Below are positions 61,426-64,000 of a stretch of 64,000 nt of DNA, piece after piece. Numbering within the stretch: position 1 is the first letter of the stretch; each line of letters starts with the position of its first letter. This DNA is from Actinomycetota bacterium (GTDB lineage Bacteria > Actinomycetota > Aquicultoria > Subteraquimicrobiales > UBA9087): the NCBI GenBank assembly GCA_030019215.1, contig JASEEZ010000004.1, forward strand, positions 1 through 64,000. Direction: 5' to 3'. Under the pieces are notes generated by a model. That model had not been told where the DNA came from, searched no databases, and worked only from the letters and a program-made list of their open reading frames with translations. Position numbers and translations under genes: made by a program.

Positions 61426-63453
61426 ATGCAAGCTGAGCGGAATTCATCTCTGGACAAGGTAATTTACTGGGCTCTCTGGCTCTTCGTCTTTCTCCTTCCG
61501 CCGACCCAAAATCCCTTTGGTTTCGACATCTGCCAGATTCCAAAGCTCACTCTATTGAGGATCTTTACTCTCATTATTTTGGCCATCTGGCTGATCAGGG
61601 TGGTCGATGAGGGGCAAATCACGGTGAGTAGGACTCCACTCGATGTGCCAATTTTGTTTTTTCTGCTGGCTGCTCTGGTTGCCACATTGAACTCGATTCA
61701 CCTACCGACCGCCTTTTTTGGAGAGTTCTACGGTGCCCGTCACGAAGGCCTGCTCACCGTGGCCAACTACGTTTTGCTTTACTACATTGTGGTCAATGTG
61801 GTGAGGGAAAGAAAACATTTCACTTACCTTGTGATGGGCCTGATGGCGAGCGCGCTCGTCGTTTCGATTTATGGTGTCTGCCAACGCTTTGGTTTAGACC
61901 CCTGGCTGGCGATTTACTCGCGTAGCGCCGATGTGGCCCGCAGCTTTTCCACCTTCGGCAACGCTCTATTCTTTGGAGGGTACCTGGCTCTTGTTTTGCC
62001 CCTTCCCTTGGTACTTCTCTTCAGGCACAAGCACACCTTATCCACGTTCATACCCCTTTCCCTTCTGAGTGGCATTGTGCTCGCCTCTCTCATTTTCACC
62101 TACGCCCGTTCAGCTTGGCTGGGAGCATTGGGAGGGATCGTTCTCATCGCTCTCTTTAGTTACAAAAGGATTTTCAAAAACAAAGTTGTCATCGCGGCTT
62201 TATTGGTGATATTTCTTTCTTCCGTTCTCTGGCTCGTTTTGCCCAGCCCCTATAAGTCCAGGTACACGGTGGGCGGTCGGGTCGCGTCTCTTGCCGAGGT
62301 CACTGAGGGATCGGGGGCGACTCGCCTTCAGACCTGGGGAATGACCCTTCGTATGATAAGGGATCGCCCCATCCTCGGTTCAGGTCCCGATACGTATGGT
62401 CTGATTTCACCCTGGTATAGGCCGGCTACCTGGAAGATCTACTCCGGGGGGGATTTTGAGAACAAGGCGCACAATGATTTTTTGCAGATTGCCGCCACGA
62501 TGGGCTTATTGGGGCTTCTTGGCTATCTCTGGGTGCTGGCGGTTTTCTTCTGGAGGGGGTTTTCAATCTTTAAGGGAACCAGAGATCCTTATCACAAGAC
62601 CTTGATTTTGGGCTTCTTGGCCGGTGCGTTTGCCTACATAATTTTTCTTCAGTTCAGTTTCGCTGAGGTCTCGACCACTCCCTTTCTTTGGATGTTTATG
62701 GGGCTCATCATCGCCTTGGGAAGACACCAGGGGATGGGAGGTGTCACTCTGTTAAGGAAGGTCAGATTGGGTGAGGGAGGCAGGTACGCGGTTTATGCTT
62801 TGGTGATATCGTTGACCCTGTTTTTGGTGGTAAAGGCCATGGCTCCCTTCTACGCCGATTTGCATTTAAGAAAGGGAATGGAGTGTACGAGGGCAAAGGA
62901 TTGGCGGGAGGCGGAGCGGGCGTTCAAGAAGACGGCCAGCCTGGTTGGAAATGAGGAGTATTTGATGTGGTTGGGTGATTTTTATCTGCGCAGAGCCGAA
63001 TGGAATCCCGAGCGAAATGGCAAGTTGTTCTATTTGACCCTTTCGACGGAGACATTTCAGAGGGCAAAGGCGGTCAATCCCCTGGATGAGCTAGCCTACA
63101 TTTGTCTGGGCGAGGTTTATCTTTATGGGGCTGGATTGGATGAAACTTACTTTGATAGTGCCATCGGTGAGTTTAAAGAGGCTTTAAAGATAGATCCGAA
63201 TTACTACCGCATTCACCGCCTTTTGGGCGTAGCTTACCTGGGACATGGCGACTTGGCCGAGGCGGTGGAACACCTGGAGGTGGCGGTGAACCTATATCCC
63301 AAGGCGGCCTATTCCTACGTTTTGTTGGGCGATGCCTATCGGGAAAGTGGTCTCAAGGATAAAGCCATCAAGGCTTACGAGAAAGCATTGGAGTTGAACC
63401 CCACCGCTCACGGGGCCAGAAAAGCGTTGGAGGAGCTGCTCAACACGGAGTAG
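61426..63453 (+). CDS. Wzy_C membrane protein with C-terminal TPRs, paralogue 4
   Basis: 675 residues, closely similar in plan to paralogue 3 and co-oriented with it (12-bp gap). Family segments are FTYARSAWLGALGGIVLI, PILGSGPDTYGLISPWYRP and NKAHNDFLQIAATMG. Four TPR-like units end the chain (AIKAYEKALELNPTAHGARK). It is convergent with the multihaem gene at the window end, 34 bp away. Tandem duplicates suggest different glycan or acceptor specificities. Confidence 0.88.
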   Translation: MQAERNSSLDKVIYWALWLFVFLLPPTQNPFGFDICQIPKLTLLRIFTLIILAIWLIRVVDEGQITVSRTPLDVPILFFLLAALVATLNSIHLPTAFFGEFYGARHEGLLTVANYVLLYYIVVNVVRERKHFTYLVMGLMASALVVSIYGVCQRFGLDPWLAIYSRSADVARSFSTFGNALFFGGYLALVLPLPLVLLFRHKHTLSTFIPLSLLSGIVLASLIFTYARSAWLGALGGIVLIALFSYKRIFKNKVVIAALLVIFLSSVLWLVLPSPYKSRYTVGGRVASLAEVTEGSGATRLQTWGMTLRMIRDRPILGSGPDTYGLISPWYRPATWKIYSGGDFENKAHNDFLQIAATMGLLGLLGYLWVLAVFFWRGFSIFKGTRDPYHKTLILGFLAGAFAYIIFLQFSFAEVSTTPFLWMFMGLIIALGRHQGMGGVTLLRKVRLGEGGRYAVYALVISLTLFLVVKAMAPFYADLHLRKGMECTRAKDWREAERAFKKTASLVGNEEYLMWLGDFYLRRAEWNPERNGKLFYLTLSTETFQRAKAVNPLDELAYICLGEVYLYGAGLDETYFDSAIGEFKEALKIDPNYYRIHRLLGVAYLGHGDLAEAVEHLEVAVNLYPKAAYSYVLLGDAYRESGLKDKAIKAYEKALELNPTAHGARKALEELLNTE

Positions 63454-63487
63454 CGGGGTTGGTTGGTGGTTTTTATAGTTTCCTCGG

Positions 63488-64000
63488 CTACATTTCTCTT
63501 CCGTGGCAGATTTTGCAGAAGGTTTTGCGGTCATGGCAACCACAAGTCCCGGGCCTCTTGGAGACCTCCCCGTGAGTTTCAGGGAAGTCCTCGGGGTGCG
63601 GCCAGGGCATCCCAGCGTGACATCTCTGACAGAAGTTGACGTTGTGGCAGCGCCAGCAGACCCTTTTTCTAGTGAAACCCTCCCGAGCGTGTCCTTCCCC
63701 CTTCTCCCAACCCGGTGGGTGGGGCATCTCGAGACCATGGCATTCATTGCAGGCTTCGATGGGATGACACCCCTGACAGGTCGTTGGCTCTCCCAGATGA
63801 ACCTTGGGATAGTCCATCGTTTCCCTGGGTCTTTTCCCGATGTCTTCGACGTGACAGAACTCGCAATCGCTGGAGGCGGTCTTGTCGTCATGACAGAGGA
63901 TGCACTTGTCCATGCTCGGATATTTCTTGGCCAGTATCATCCTTTCGTGGGCCACGGTGTTGTGACAGTCGACGCATCTTTCCCCCTTTTCCAAAAACTC
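63488..64000 (-). CDS. Multihaem c-type cytochrome, C-terminal part (runs off the window)
   Basis: At least 168 residues on the minus strand; the frame is still open at the window edge, so the N-terminus lies outside. Eight CXXCH motifs are seen (CVDCH, CILCH, CEFCH, CQGCH, CNECH, CWRCH, CQRCH, CKICH) plus an unusual CXCH (TCGCHD). Segments such as CHGLEMPHPPGW and CHAGMPWPHPEDFPETHGE resemble the 10- and 20-haem proteins at 48428 and 46852. It ends CKICHGREM. It is probably exported, but no signal is visible because the start is missing. Confidence 0.88.
   Translation of the reverse strand, partial: EFLEKGERCVDCHNTVAHERMILAKKYPSMDKCILCHDDKTASSDCEFCHVEDIGKRPRETMDYPKVHLGEPTTCQGCHPIEACNECHGLEMPHPPGWEKGEGHAREGFTRKRVCWRCHNVNFCQRCHAGMPWPHPEDFPETHGEVSKRPGTCGCHDRKTFCKICHGREM

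Overview
The window reads as one contig end from an anaerobic, cytochrome-rich bacterium. The first 12 bases match the 3' end of a common Illumina adapter, so position 1 is probably the true contig edge. Three traits bear on lineage: haem made by the siroheme-dependent (Ahb) route, a Rex redox repressor as found in many Gram-positive and thermophilic lineages, and very large multihaem c-type cytochromes. Starts are often GTG or TTG behind AGGAGG-like ribosome sites. A deep-branching actinobacterial or firmicute-like anaerobe fits, but this is inference: ADP-heptose genes are also present and no marker gene settles the phylum.

Region 1 (1-13951) is haem supply: hemC (3' end), a cobA-hemD fusion, ahbC, hemB, ahbD, an ahbA-ahbB fusion and hemL. 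An EAL-domain protein, tRNA-Ala(CGC), a type IV toxin-antitoxin pair, a small membrane protein and a GT39 glycosyltransferase are interspersed. Together these genes cover most of the path from glutamate-1-semialdehyde to haem b through siroheme.

Region 2 (13988-43559) is accessory. It holds two more AbiE-type modules, a MntA/HepT module and a DUF4143 ATPase, each AbiE module with its own palindromic operator candidate. Between them lies a polysaccharide cluster: YfhO-like protein, sugar transferases, Wzx flippase, GT2/GT4/GT9 enzymes, methyltransferases, the ADP-heptose genes gmhA, gmhB, hldA and hldC, and a polyprenyl glycosylphosphotransferase. The stretch 26.3-37.1 kb is a graveyard of glycosyltransferase fragments, MITE-like elements and interrupted genes.

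Region 3 (43789-64000) interleaves four Wzy_C/TPR membrane proteins (O-antigen ligase fold) with six multihaem cytochromes (7, 20, 10, 15, 6 and at least 9 haem motifs), a PQQ-type propeller fused to a membrane domain, an NHL propeller, a TPR protein and rex. A Rex-box-like site precedes the first cytochrome. The 6-haem secreted cytochrome has its own promoter candidate, a strong ribosome site and a terminator, as expected for an abundant extracellular protein. I read this region as an extracellular electron-transfer locus, possibly with glycosylation of its secreted cytochromes.

Across the window, intergenic DNA is filled with low-complexity arrays whose words differ but whose period is almost always 7 bp. 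They also lie inside three haem-biosynthesis genes.
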